Shown in pieces: positions 27,983-37,167 of a DNA stretch of 64,000 nucleotides (position 1 is the stretch's first letter; the number at the start of each line of letters is the position of its first letter). The stretch spans positions 248,001 to 312,000 of the forward strand of contig NZ_JAGETZ010000004.1 of the NCBI RefSeq assembly GCF_017571495.1. The letters run 5' to 3'. The notes under the pieces are model-generated. The model was not told the DNA's origin, searched no databases, and was given only the letters and a program-made list of their open reading frames with translations. The stretch is from Hymenobacter negativus (GTDB taxonomy: Bacteria > Bacteroidota > Bacteroidia > Cytophagales > Hymenobacteraceae). The position numbers and the translations under genes are program-made.

Positions 27983-28077
27983 CATGCTGAGCGTAGTCGA
28001 AGCATTTCTACTGCAGAAGTAATCCATTTGATTGAGTTAGTTGCGCGGTAGAGATGTTTCGACTGCGCCCAGCATGA
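27983..28077. repeat. GTCATGCTGAGCG-type palindromic repeat pair
   Basis: Left part GTCATGCTGAGCGTAGTCGA then AGCATTTCTAC; right part GTAGAGATGTTTCGACTGCG then CCCAGCATGAC. Together they form a roughly 95-bp imperfect palindrome filling the guaD-xdhA gap. Partial relatives lie at about 12960, 13983, 15430, 25470, 37628 and 41811. Confidence 0.75.
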
Positions 28078-28099
28078 CGTTCCCATTGCTTTTGAATTT

Positions 28100-29638
28100 A
28101 TGATTGAGTTTTACCTCAACGACCAGCCCGTTCGCACCAGCGAGGCCCCGGCCAGCGCGCTACTCGATTTCGTGCGCTACCACGAGCAACTGAAGGGCAC
28201 CAAAATCGGCTGCCGCGAGGGCGACTGCGGCGCCTGCACCGTGCTGGTGGGCGAGCTGAACGCCGACGGCCAGACCGTGAACTACCAGAGCATGACCAGT
28301 TGCCTCACGCCGCTGGGCAACGCCCACGGCAAGCACATCGTGACGGTTGAAGGCATCAACGCGGCTGGCTCACAGCTCACGCCCGTGCAACAGGCCATTG
28401 TGGACGAAGGCGGCTCGCAGTGCGGCTTCTGCACGGTGGGCTTCGTGATGTCGCTGACTGGCCATAGCCTGAGCAGCGCACCCGCCACAGAGCAAAGCAC
28501 CATAGCGGCCATCGACGGAAACATCTGCCGCTGCACCGGCTACAAGTCCCTGGAGCGCGCCGCCACCAAGCTCACGGCAGAGCTGGAGCAGCGCCCAGCC
28601 GAAAACGCCTTGACGTGGCTCAGCGAGAAGCAATTTGTACCTAGTTATTTCGCCAATATTCCTGCCCAACTGGCCAAACTACGCCCCGCTGCAGCCAACG
28701 CGGTAGCAGTTCCTTCAGCAACTACCGCTGCTAATACAGCCCACTCCAACGGCAGCAGCGCGGTTTCGACTTCCCCCAACGGCCACGCCCAAAACCAGAA
28801 CGACCACGGCCACGCTAATGCTGCGCCGTTTACGAACGCCTTGCTGGGCGGCGGCACCGACTTGCTGGTACAGCGCCTCGAAGAGCTGCGCGAGCAGCCC
28901 GGCGTGCGCCTGATTTTTGACCAGCCCGGCCGGCGCGGCATCCGCCACGAAACCACCGGCCGCGTGGTGCTGGGCGCCGCCACTACGGCCAGCCAGCTGC
29001 TCGAATCGGACCTCATGCGCAGCCTGCTGCCCAACCTGCCGCAATACCTGAAACTGGTATCGAGCACGCCCATCCGCAACATGGGCACGGTGGCCGGCAA
29101 CTTCATCAACGGCTCGCCGATTGGGGACCTCACCATCATGTTCCTGGCCCTTGGCGCGTCCATCACGCTGCTCGACGCCGTCGGCACCACCCGCGAGCTG
29201 TCCCTGCCCGACCTCTACCTCGGCTACAAAAAGCTGGCGAAAGCGGCCGACGAGCAGGTTATCGAAATCAGCTTCCCCGCTCCGCTGGCCGGCGATTTCT
29301 TCCACTTTGAGAAAGTCTCCAAGCGCACCCACCTCGACATTGCCAGCGTGAACTCCGCCGCCTGGCTGCAGGTCGAAAATGGCATCATCCAGGCCGCCCG
29401 CGTATCGGCTGGCGGTGTGGGCCCGGTACCGCTGTATCTGGCCCGCACCAGCGAGTTTCTGCAGGGCCGCGAGCTGACGGCTGAAACCGTGAGCGCCGCC
29501 AATGAGGTAATGCAATCAGAAATCAGCCCGATTTCCGACGTACGCGGCACCAGTGACTACAAGCGGCTATTACTGCGCCAGCTGCTGTGGGCACACTTTC
29601 TGCAGCTTGCGCCAGATTTGGAATTTGTCAATCTCTAA
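28100..29638 (+). CDS. xdhA: Xanthine dehydrogenase small subunit (2Fe-2S and FAD)
   Basis: 512 residues. N-terminal plant-type 2Fe-2S ferredoxin (CREGDCGACTVLVGE, about 38-52), the second 2Fe-2S domain (SQCGFCTVGFVMS and GNICRCTGYKSLE), a low-complexity Ala/Ser/Asn linker (about 195-245), then the FAD-binding domain (LLGGGTDLLVQRL, PIRNMGTVAGNFINGSPIGD) and CO-dehydrogenase flavoprotein C-terminus. It passes electrons from the molybdenum subunit to NAD or another acceptor. The ORF at 29675 follows at once, and the large subunit xdhB comes after that. Confidence 0.95.
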   Translation: MIEFYLNDQPVRTSEAPASALLDFVRYHEQLKGTKIGCREGDCGACTVLVGELNADGQTVNYQSMTSCLTPLGNAHGKHIVTVEGINAAGSQLTPVQQAIVDEGGSQCGFCTVGFVMSLTGHSLSSAPATEQSTIAAIDGNICRCTGYKSLERAATKLTAELEQRPAENALTWLSEKQFVPSYFANIPAQLAKLRPAAANAVAVPSATTAANTAHSNGSSAVSTSPNGHAQNQNDHGHANAAPFTNALLGGGTDLLVQRLEELREQPGVRLIFDQPGRRGIRHETTGRVVLGAATTASQLLESDLMRSLLPNLPQYLKLVSSTPIRNMGTVAGNFINGSPIGDLTIMFLALGASITLLDAVGTTRELSLPDLYLGYKKLAKAADEQVIEISFPAPLAGDFFHFEKVSKRTHLDIASVNSAAWLQVENGIIQAARVSAGGVGPVPLYLARTSEFLQGRELTAETVSAANEVMQSEISPISDVRGTSDYKRLLLRQLLWAHFLQLAPDLEFVNL

Positions 29639-29674
29639 ACGTTGTCTGGCAACTTGTTGCGGAGGATTTTTCTA

Positions 29675-30178
29675 ATGAATGACCAACAACGATTTTTCGA
29701 TGGTCTCGAAGAAATTGAGCAGTTACCCTTATTCCTGACTGATAACACGAATCAGCTTTCCAAGGAAATTCAGATAAACTGCATCCAGCTTTCAATTCCA
29801 GCCGGACTTCAAATTGAACCTCCGGAACTCCTTGCCTTTTTAAATAAAGTTAAGCTTAATCGGCAGGCGCAGCTACAAAACAGTGGGCTGGTTACTGACC
29901 TGATTTATTACGTTTGGCATGATGAATTAGCCGGGCAGCTTCGATTCAATTTCCTGAGTTCTTTGCATCATACACTGCCTTTCAATTGCGCTATTTCCGT
30001 GATTGCAAGCGAAGCAGAGATTGTTGCTGATTTCTTAAGCTCAAATTATTTGCAAAGCATTCCTTTGGAAGAGTTTATAGCCGCTGTTGATAGTCCGGCT
30101 GATACTTCCGTCGCAGCTTTTACTTGCAAGGTCTACCAGGAAATTATTCCTAATTCTTCTACCCGGCATCCTCGGTAA
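29675..30178 (+). CDS. Uncharacterised protein between xdhA and xdhB
   Basis: 167 residues, no recognised domain; mildly acidic, mixed alpha/beta look. A GGAGGA-like ribosome site at 29661-29666 precedes ATG 29675; an upstream TTG at 29642 is less likely. Its base composition is clearly more AT-rich than xdhA and xdhB. It sits 36 bp after xdhA and 38 bp before xdhB in the same direction, so it is probably transcribed with them, yet no such subunit is known for xanthine dehydrogenase. Confidence 0.7.
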   Translation: MNDQQRFFDGLEEIEQLPLFLTDNTNQLSKEIQINCIQLSIPAGLQIEPPELLAFLNKVKLNRQAQLQNSGLVTDLIYYVWHDELAGQLRFNFLSSLHHTLPFNCAISVIASEAEIVADFLSSNYLQSIPLEEFIAAVDSPADTSVAAFTCKVYQEIIPNSSTRHPR

Positions 30179-30216
30179 CTCTGTCAAACACGACACGGAG
30201 CCTAAGCACCACTCCC

Positions 30217-32508
30217 ATGAACCACCTCGACCCCCACCGCCACGTGCGCGGCGAATCGCAGTACCTCGACGACGTTCCCGTGCAGCAAGGCACCCTGTAC
30301 GCAGCCGTGTTTGAAAGCCCGCTGGCCCATGGCGTGCTCCGCAGCCTCGATTTCGGCGCGGCACTGGCGGCGCCCGGCGTGGCGCGCGTACTCACGGCGG
30401 CCGACATTCCGGGCATTAACCAAATTGGCGGCATCGTGGCCGATGAGCCGCTGCTGGCCGAGGGGCACGTGCATTTTCGGGGGCAGCCGGTGGCGCTGGT
30501 GCTGGCCCGCACCGAGGCGCAAGCCCACGCCGCGCTCAAGCTCATCAAGGTCGAAATCGACCCGCTGCCCATCATCACTGACCCGCGGGTGGCAGCAGCG
30601 CAAGGGGAGTTCATCGTGCCGCCGCGCACCTTCAAAATCGGCGATTCAGCAGCGGCCTGGGCTGCTTGCGCGCACGTGTTTGAGGGCGTGGCCGAGAACG
30701 GCGGGCAGGAGCATTTGTACATCGAAACGCAGGGCGCCTACGCCTTTCCCACCGAGATGGGCGGCGTGCGCATGATTTCCTCCACGCAGGGCCCCACGGC
30801 CGTGCAGCGCCACACGGCCGTGGTGCTGGGCCTGGGCATGCACCAGGTGGAGGTGGACGTGACGCGCCTCGGCGGTGGTTTTGGCGGCAAGGAAGACCAG
30901 GCCACGCCCTGGGGCGCCCTGGCCGCACTGGGTGCCTTCATCACCAAAAAGCCGGTGAAGCTGGTGCTCGACCGCATGGCCGATATGCGCATGACCGGCA
31001 AGCGCCACCCCTACTCGTCTGATTTCAAAATCGGCTTCGATGCGGACCTGAAAATCGTGGCCTACGAGGTAGAATTCTACCAAAACGCGGGCGCTGCCGC
31101 CGACCTCTCGCCGGCCGTGATGGAGCGCACGCTCTTCCACGCCACCAACGCCTATTTCGTGCCCAACGTGACGGCGACGGCCTTTTCGTGCCGTACCAAC
31201 CTGCCGCCCAACACGGCTTTCCGGGGCTTCGGCGGGCCGCAGGGCATGTTCGTAATTGAATCGGCCCTGGCCAAAGCGGCCGAAGAGCTGAGCGTGCCGA
31301 CCTACGAGCTACAGCGCCGCAACCTGCTCCACGAGGGCGACCTGTTCTCGTACCGTCAGGCGGCCGAGATGTGCCACGCCCGCCAGGCCTGGGACACGGC
31401 CGTGTCGGAATTTGATTTGGCCGGCATTCGAGTTGAAGTCGAGCGGTTCAACCAGACCAATAAGCTGAAGAAAAAGGGCTTCGCGGTGATGCCCATCTGC
31501 TTTGGCATCAGCTTCACCAAAACGCCCATGAACCAGACGCGGGCGCTGGTGCACATCTACTCCGACGGCTCGGTGGGCATCAGCACGGGCGCGGTGGAGA
31601 TGGGCCAGGGCGTGAACACCAAGATTGCGCAGGTGGCGGCCCACACGCTGGGCATTTCGATTAATCGCATCAAAATCGAAACCACCAACACCACGCGCGT
31701 CGCCAACACCTCCCCCAGCGCCGCCAGCGCCACCGCCGACCTCAACGGCAAGGCCACCGAAATGGCCTGCGCCGCCCTGCGCGAGCGCCTGCTGCGCCAC
31801 GCCGAAACGGAATACACGCTCAACTACGAGGGCCTAGAAATACAAGGCGAAGAAGTGCTGGCCGCGGGCATTCCCACCGAAACCACCTGGGACAAGCTGG
31901 TATCGTCGGCCTTCTGGAAGCGCGTGGCCCTCACCGAAAACGCCCACTACGCCACGCCCGACCTGCATTTCGACGCGACTGTGAACCAGGGCCACCCCTT
32001 CGCCTACCACGTGTACGGCACGGCCCTGACCACCGTGACGGTGGACTGCCTGCGCGGCACCTATACCGTGGATGCCCTGCAAATTGCCCACGACTTCGGC
32101 CAGAGCTTCAACGAAATCATCGACCGCGGCCAGATTGAGGGCGGCGCGGTGCAGGGCATCGGCTGGATGACAATGGAGGAAGTGGCCTACAACGACGAGG
32201 GCCGCTTGCTCAGCAACTCGCTCAACAGCTACAAAATCCCCGACATCTACGCCGCGCCCAAAGTGCTCGACGTGCATTTCCTCGACACGCCGGGCCACCC
32301 CAAGGCCATCCTGCGCTCCAAGGCCGTGGGCGAGCCGCCGCTCATGTACGGCATCGGCACCTACTTCGCCCTGCGCGACGCAGTGCGGGCCTTCCAGGGC
32401 CACACGTCCCTCCCCTTCTCGGCCCCGATGACGCCGGAAAAGGTGCTGGTGAGCTTGTATCCGGAGTTTGTGAGAGCGAGTGAAAACACTTTATTAACAA
32501 GTGGTTAG
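30217..32508 (+). CDS. xdhB: Xanthine dehydrogenase molybdopterin-binding subunit
   Basis: 763-residue molybdenum subunit that hydroxylates hypoxanthine/xanthine to urate. Aldehyde-oxidase/xanthine-dehydrogenase a/b hammerhead (about 1-115), then Moco-binding domains with GGGFGGKEDQ, TNLPPNTAFRGFGGPQGMF and GAVEMGQGVNTKIAQ. The catalytic glutamate is in AVGEPPLMYGIG near residue 710. Arg in AFRGFGG and the Glu in IETQGAY fit xanthine-type substrate binding. Maturation would need the XdhC encoded at 48061. Confidence 0.95.
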   Translation: MNHLDPHRHVRGESQYLDDVPVQQGTLYAAVFESPLAHGVLRSLDFGAALAAPGVARVLTAADIPGINQIGGIVADEPLLAEGHVHFRGQPVALVLARTEAQAHAALKLIKVEIDPLPIITDPRVAAAQGEFIVPPRTFKIGDSAAAWAACAHVFEGVAENGGQEHLYIETQGAYAFPTEMGGVRMISSTQGPTAVQRHTAVVLGLGMHQVEVDVTRLGGGFGGKEDQATPWGALAALGAFITKKPVKLVLDRMADMRMTGKRHPYSSDFKIGFDADLKIVAYEVEFYQNAGAAADLSPAVMERTLFHATNAYFVPNVTATAFSCRTNLPPNTAFRGFGGPQGMFVIESALAKAAEELSVPTYELQRRNLLHEGDLFSYRQAAEMCHARQAWDTAVSEFDLAGIRVEVERFNQTNKLKKKGFAVMPICFGISFTKTPMNQTRALVHIYSDGSVGISTGAVEMGQGVNTKIAQVAAHTLGISINRIKIETTNTTRVANTSPSAASATADLNGKATEMACAALRERLLRHAETEYTLNYEGLEIQGEEVLAAGIPTETTWDKLVSSAFWKRVALTENAHYATPDLHFDATVNQGHPFAYHVYGTALTTVTVDCLRGTYTVDALQIAHDFGQSFNEIIDRGQIEGGAVQGIGWMTMEEVAYNDEGRLLSNSLNSYKIPDIYAAPKVLDVHFLDTPGHPKAILRSKAVGEPPLMYGIGTYFALRDAVRAFQGHTSLPFSAPMTPEKVLVSLYPEFVRASENTLLTSG

Positions 32509-32560
32509 AGCGCTACAAAAAAATTTCTGCATGTGCTGCGGAATAGGATTAACTTGTAAT

Positions 32561-32618
32561 CTAAAAGTGGCCGAGAAACGGTATTTGTAAATCAATACCG
32601 CTTCTCGGCCACTTTTAG
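32561..32618. terminator. Long hairpin after xdhB
   Basis: Arms CTAAAAGTGGCCGAGAA-A-CGGTATT (32561-32585) and its near-perfect complement (32594-32618). The last bases ACTTTTAG give a short T tract. It separates the xdh unit from the low-GC insert. Confidence 0.75.
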
Positions 32619-32645
32619 AACAGTATCACTTAAGCTCGAAATAAG

Positions 32646-35013
32646 ATGATAAAGAAAATAGACATCGTAAAATTTGGCATCTTCAATTCGTATAAATGGA
32701 ACACCAACATAGGAGGCGACTGCCATTTCAACAATTTGAATATCATTTATGGGCGTAATTATTCCGGAAAGACAACATTATCGAGAATATTTAGGTGTAT
32801 AGAAAAGCTAGAGCTTCACAAGCATCATACTGACGGGGAATTCGTAGTCGAATGTCAAGATGCTGACATCATAACTCACAGCAATATCTCAACAATACAG
32901 AAAACCAACCAAATAAGAGTATACAACACTGATTTTGTCAGTGAAAATTTGAGCTGGATTCACAACGAAGATGGCTTAATTCTTCCATTTACAATTTTAG
33001 GAGCTAAAAATATTGAAATCGATAATGAAATTAAACTGATAACAAAAAAAACTTGGAAGCAGCGCCAGCAATGGCTTATTATTTGAGCTAACAAAGCTTC
33101 AGGATAATTATAAATCCGGAATCAAAAAACTCAATTCGCTGAAGAATGACATAGAGTCAAAACTCAAATTTAAGGCTAATGATGAAATCAAATTAGACAA
33201 AAACCTATTTTTAGCAACTTCTGGAAAGAAGACATATAATATTAGAGATATCGAAGCAGAAATAGAAAGCAGTAACGAAAATTTCTCGTCGTATTTATTA
33301 AACCCGGATGCAAAAGAGGAAAAAACGCGTTTCCTTCTTGAAGAACCAAGACCATTCATTAATCTATTTCCTGAACAGAAACCTAATTTTGAAAGATATT
33401 ACCAAGAGACAATAAACCTGTTATCAAAAGAAATAAAACCCAATGAGCAGATTACCATCCTAATTAATGATAGTCTTTTGCAAGAATGGGTTAGACATGG
33501 AATTGACAACCACAAAGGCAAGCACGAAAAGTGTGCATTTTGTGGAGGCACACTGCCGTCAGATATTTGGACAAAACTTGATGCTCACTTCAATAAGGAA
33601 TCCGAGGAGCTCAGAGCAGGCATTGAGAAATTAATCACTACAATCACCAATGCAGTTGAACGCATAAATAATTTCATTTTTATAAATAAAGAAAACTACT
33701 ATTCGAACTTACATAAAATAATAGCCCCTTTAATAGATAAATGGGAAAAAGCAAGAAATAAATATTCAGAAAGCTTACAGTCGCTCATATCCCAACTCAA
33801 TACTAGAAAGCAAAATATTTTTGAAACCATTAAAACCAATGAAATAGAGAATATTTCGGAAGAAATATTAGGCCTAATAGTTGAAATAAATAAGGTCGCA
33901 AAGGACAATAACACAAAAGCAAGCACTCTCATAAACGACCAACATCATACGCGTTATGAGTTGAGAATGTCCGAAATTGCCCGCTTTGCCATTGACATTG
34001 ATTTCATCAAGAAAAGCAATAATATTGATTCTTTAGAGGCCAGCAACCAGGTTGTATACCGCGAAATCATAGCAAAAAGAGAAGAAGTCAAGCAACTTGT
34101 AGAGAAAAAAGAGTCCTTAGAGTCTCAAGCTAAGGACGAAACCAAAGGTGCCGAACTGGTCAATCAACATATTTCAGATTTTTTCGGTCATGGTGAACTC
34201 AGATTAGTTGCTGAAGGCGAATCACCTAATATAAAATTCAAAATCACAAGAGAAGGCACAGATGCAAAGAATCTCAGCGAAGGTGAGTGTAGCTTGATTT
34301 CTTTCTGCTATTTTATTGCGAAGCTTGAGGATGAAATAAAAAGCCAGGAAGAGACACGAAATCTTGTTGTCTATATTGATGACCCAATATCAAGCCTGGA
34401 CAGCAACCATATATTCTTCATGTTCAGCCTTATAGAGACGATAATTGCTAAACCAAACAGGTATAAGCAATTATTTATTTCTACACAAAATCTGGACTTT
34501 CTGAAATACTTAAAGCGCTTGACCTCGCCAAATGGTAAAGGCAGTGTGAGCCATTATCTTATAGAAAGAAAACAAAAGGGCAGTGAAAAAGGCAGCTTTC
34601 TTGTGCCCATGCCGACTCATCTCAAGGACTATGTAACCGAGTTTAATTATTTATTCAACGAGATATATAAGGTATATAAGGAAGTAGGAGGCGACAAAAA
34701 AGCAATGATATCTAACACTTATAATCAGTTCTATAATCTTCCCAATAATATGCGGAAATTTCTTGAGTGTTATTTATTTTACAGATTTCCCAACAGCGAA
34801 AGTCCCTTAGACAATTTGAGCAAGATTTTCAATGGCAATACCCCGATTATAATAAATAGATTTATCAATGAGTATTCTCATTTAACATATATTGACAGGG
34901 GGTGGAAGCCAATTGACGTAGATGAAGCGGAGGAGTGTGCTAAAATCGTAATTGAAAAGATACGTGAGCAAGACCCCGAACAGTTCGCAGCTTTGCTCCA
35001 AAGCGTTACTTAA
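32646..35013 (+). pseudogene. RloC-like anticodon nuclease / AAA_13 ATPase, frameshifted at an A8 tract
   Basis: If one A is removed from the run at 33044-33051, a single 788-residue frame results. Visible parts: Walker A GRNYSGKTT (36-44); coiled coils flanking a CAFC zinc-hook-like motif (Cys296, Cys299); ABC signature NLSEGECS (542-549); Walker B VVYIDDPISSLD (near 573-584); H-loop region FISTQNLDFLK; and a C-terminal RKFLE...SH set (Arg703, Glu707, His745) matching the Arg-x3-Glu...His triad of PrrC/RloC tRNA anticodon nucleases. RloC proteins cut tRNA in phage defence. As read, translation stops at 33086. The tract could be a phase-variable switch, decay or a sequencing error. The gene is markedly AT-rich, suggesting transfer. 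Confidence 0.8.
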
Positions 35014-35025
35014 AACAAACAGAAA

Positions 35026-35060
35026 GAGGCTGAAGCTCCCGTAGCTTCAGCCTCCTCTCG
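35026..35060 (+). terminator. Terminator of the RloC-like gene
   Basis: Perfect 12-bp stem GAGGCTGAAGCT (35026-35037) and 35043-35054, 5-nt loop, followed by CTCTCGTTT. Twelve bases after the stop codon. Confidence 0.8.
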
Positions 35061-35145
35061 TTTCTGCCGCAGCGCAGGGCTTTGGGGCAGGCGTTGGGCC
35101 GACGCGGGCTTCCAATGCCGACCGCCGTTTTCTTTCGCCGCACCT

Positions 35146-35703
35146 ATGACGCCGGAAAGGGTTTTCCTACTTTTGCACCCCGATTTTTACGACCCTATCC
35201 GTTCCGTGCAACTTACCCGCTCTATTCCCTTTGGCACCCACGTGCAAGGTTTCCTAATTTATGCGGCTGGCGACACTGCCGCCGCGCTGTTGCTGCATCA
35301 GTTTAGCTGGCTGCGGCTGCTGGGCATGGCCTTGGTGGGCGGCCTGCTCTACTCCACGGAGGTGCCGGCCTTCTTCCGTTGGCTCGATGCGCGGGTGCCG
35401 GTGCGCCCCAGCAGCGGCCAGTTGCGCAAAACCAGCCGCGCGGCCCTCACCCTGCTCTACTTCAACCCATTCTGGATTGCCCGGCACTACGTGTTTTTGG
35501 GCATTTTCGGGGGCGGTGTCGGAACGTTGTCGCTGGCGCTGCTGCCCGTGGCGGGCCGCTCCTTCCTACTGAACGCCCCGGTTTCGCTGGCGGCCAATTA
35601 CTACATTCAGAACCGCGTAACTACCGGCCGGCGCTTCATGGTCAGCGCCGTTTTCTCGGGGGTGATGGCCGTGTCGTATGCCCTGAGCGCTGCCTGGCTG
35701 TAG
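35146..35703 (+). CDS. Small membrane protein, Mpv17/PMP22-like (tentative)
   Basis: 185 residues from ATG 35146, with four hydrophobic segments. The order (THVQGFLIYAAGDTAAALLL near the start; NYYIQNRVTTGRRFMVSA near the end) recalls Mpv17/PMP22 proteins, but the match is by eye and weak. A perfect promoter box TACTTTTG lies inside the frame at 35168, so the true start may be the GTG at 35206, leaving 165 residues with all membrane helices intact. Stand-alone gene. Confidence 0.65.
   Translation: MTPERVFLLLHPDFYDPIRSVQLTRSIPFGTHVQGFLIYAAGDTAAALLLHQFSWLRLLGMALVGGLLYSTEVPAFFRWLDARVPVRPSSGQLRKTSRAALTLLYFNPFWIARHYVFLGIFGGGVGTLSLALLPVAGRSFLLNAPVSLAANYYIQNRVTTGRRFMVSAVFSGVMAVSYALSAAWL
35168..35175 (+). 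promoter_or_regulatory. -7 box TACTTTTG inside the annotated 5' end
   Basis: Perfect TAnnTTTG match 31 nt upstream of the in-frame GTG at 35206. If used, the ATG at 35146 cannot be the start. Confidence 0.45.
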
Positions 35704-35868
35704 CGCGGAGGCGGCGTTTCCTGGCCCTAGCCGGTACCCCAGCCAGCGAAGCAGGAACGAATAAGCTGGAACAAATAAGAAGAGCCCCCTGCTGAATGCA
35801 AGGGGCTCTTCTTGTTGAAAGTGGTCTGGTCTCCTTTCTACCTGAGATGAGTTTGAATGGCTTTTACG

Positions 35869-35994
35869 CTACTCCGCCTTGCTCACAAACATCTGCCTCG
35901 CCCGAATGTCCATCGAGGAACTGCCGACGACCAGCACTTCGAATTCGCCGGGCTCAACTACCCAGTTCACGTTGCGGTCGAGCAAGGCTAAAAT
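35869..35994 (-). pseudogene. Fragment of a second GH3 beta-glucosidase (3' end only)
   Basis: On the minus strand this encodes ALLDRNVNWVVEPGEFEVLV followed by VGSSSMDIRARQMFVSKAE and a TAG stop. It matches the last ~40 residues of the intact GH3 gene whose stop is at 37669, with one extra Val. Upstream sequence is lost. It is therefore the remnant of a duplicated or deleted GH3 gene, not a functional gene. Confidence 0.8.
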
Positions 35995-36048
35995 GGCTGG
36001 TTTGCGTCAGCACCCTCAAAAACACTTTCCTTAGGCAGAATAGCCGTT

Positions 36049-36198
36049 TAGCCTCTGCGCAGATATTTGACTTAATTGAGAAGTATCTGCTGAGCAAGGC
36101 CGCTTTTACGGCGGGCGAGCTGCAGCAAATCGAAGCGGCCCGTGCTTTTTTGATAAATGTCAATGGAGCTAAGGGGAGACACATGGGACCTTTGTAAC
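36049..36198 (+). pseudogene. Possible N-terminal fragment of a Crp/Fnr regulator
   Basis: The frame reads IFDLIEKYLLSKAAFTAGEL then QQIEAARAFLINVNGAKGRH and stops. This resembles the first ~45 residues of Bacteroidota Crp/Fnr-type regulators, before the cyclic-nucleotide fold. Nothing of the rest is present. The assignment is by pattern only. Confidence 0.35.
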
Positions 36199-36298
36199 GG
36201 TAGATGAAGCACGACAAAAGGCGTCCGCTTCGCTGCCACAACGGGCTAAAATCGGTCTGTTGTTTCACCCATTTATTTCTCTTTTCTCCCTCATTGTC

Positions 36299-37057
36299 AT
36301 GAGCAACAATTTGAAATTAGCTGGCAAAGTAGCCCTCATCACCGGCGGTACCGCAGGCATTGGCTTGGGCGCAGCCCAGCGCTTCGTGGCCGAAGGCGCC
36401 TACGTTTTCATCACTGGCCGCCGTCAGGCCGAACTGGATGCCGCCGTGCAGCAGCTCGGCGCCAACGCCTACGGCATCCGTAGCGACGTGACTAGCCAAG
36501 CCGACCTTGACCACCTTTTCGCCACCATCAAAGAGCAGAAGGGCCAGCTCGACGTACTATTTACCAATGCTGGCGGCGGCGAGTTTGGCACCTTGGGCAG
36601 CATTACCGAAGCCCATTTCGACAACACCTTTGACCTGAACGTGAAGGCCACGCTTTTCACGGTGCAAAAGGCCTTGCCCCTGCTGCGCGACGGCGCCTCC
36701 ATTATCCTGATGTCGTCCACAGCCGGCTCGCAGGGCGGCGCCAATTTCAGCGTATACAGCGCCTCCAAGGCCGCCGTTCGCTCCTTCGCCCGCACCTGGA
36801 CGGCCGACCTGAAAGACCGCAAAATCCGCGTCAACGCCATCAGCCCCGGCCCTATCGACACTCCTGGCCTCAGCGGCCTGGGTGCCGATGAAGCTCAGGC
36901 CGAACAAATCAAGGCCTATCTGGCCACTACTGTGCCGCTGGGACGCCTGGGCTCCCCCGATGAAGTTGCCAAAGCGCTTGTTTTTCTGGCCTCCGACGAC
37001 AGCAGCTTCGTTACGGGCACCGAACTGTTCATAGACGGCGGTGCGGCCCAAATATAA
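36299..37057 (+). CDS. SDR family NAD(P)-dependent oxidoreductase
   Basis: 252-residue classical short-chain dehydrogenase. Cofactor loop TGGTAGIGLG (about 14-23), NAG-type motif TNAGGGEFG, catalytic Ser in MSSTAG, Tyr and Lys in YSASKAAV, and the C-terminal VTGTELFIDGGAAQ. The frame extends to 36260, but ATG 36299 is the normal SDR start. Substrate unknown. It is an intact gene flanked by decayed fragments on both sides. Confidence 0.93.
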   Translation: MSNNLKLAGKVALITGGTAGIGLGAAQRFVAEGAYVFITGRRQAELDAAVQQLGANAYGIRSDVTSQADLDHLFATIKEQKGQLDVLFTNAGGGEFGTLGSITEAHFDNTFDLNVKATLFTVQKALPLLRDGASIILMSSTAGSQGGANFSVYSASKAAVRSFARTWTADLKDRKIRVNAISPGPIDTPGLSGLGADEAQAEQIKAYLATTVPLGRLGSPDEVAKALVFLASDDSSFVTGTELFIDGGAAQI

Positions 37058-37085
37058 GTATTTAGAATACACCATATTGCTTGAC

Positions 37086-37119
37086 AAAAGAAGCCGGTTC
37101 GTTTGAGCTGGCTTCTTTT
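37086..37119 (+). terminator. Terminator of the SDR gene
   Basis: AAAAGAAGCCGGTTC pairs with GAGCTGGCTTCTTTT (15 bp with two G-U), 4-nt loop, T-run at the end. Confidence 0.85.
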
Positions 37120-37167
37120 CATTACGCCAGATACAAGTATGAATTTGTCTGACATAAGTCTATGTCC

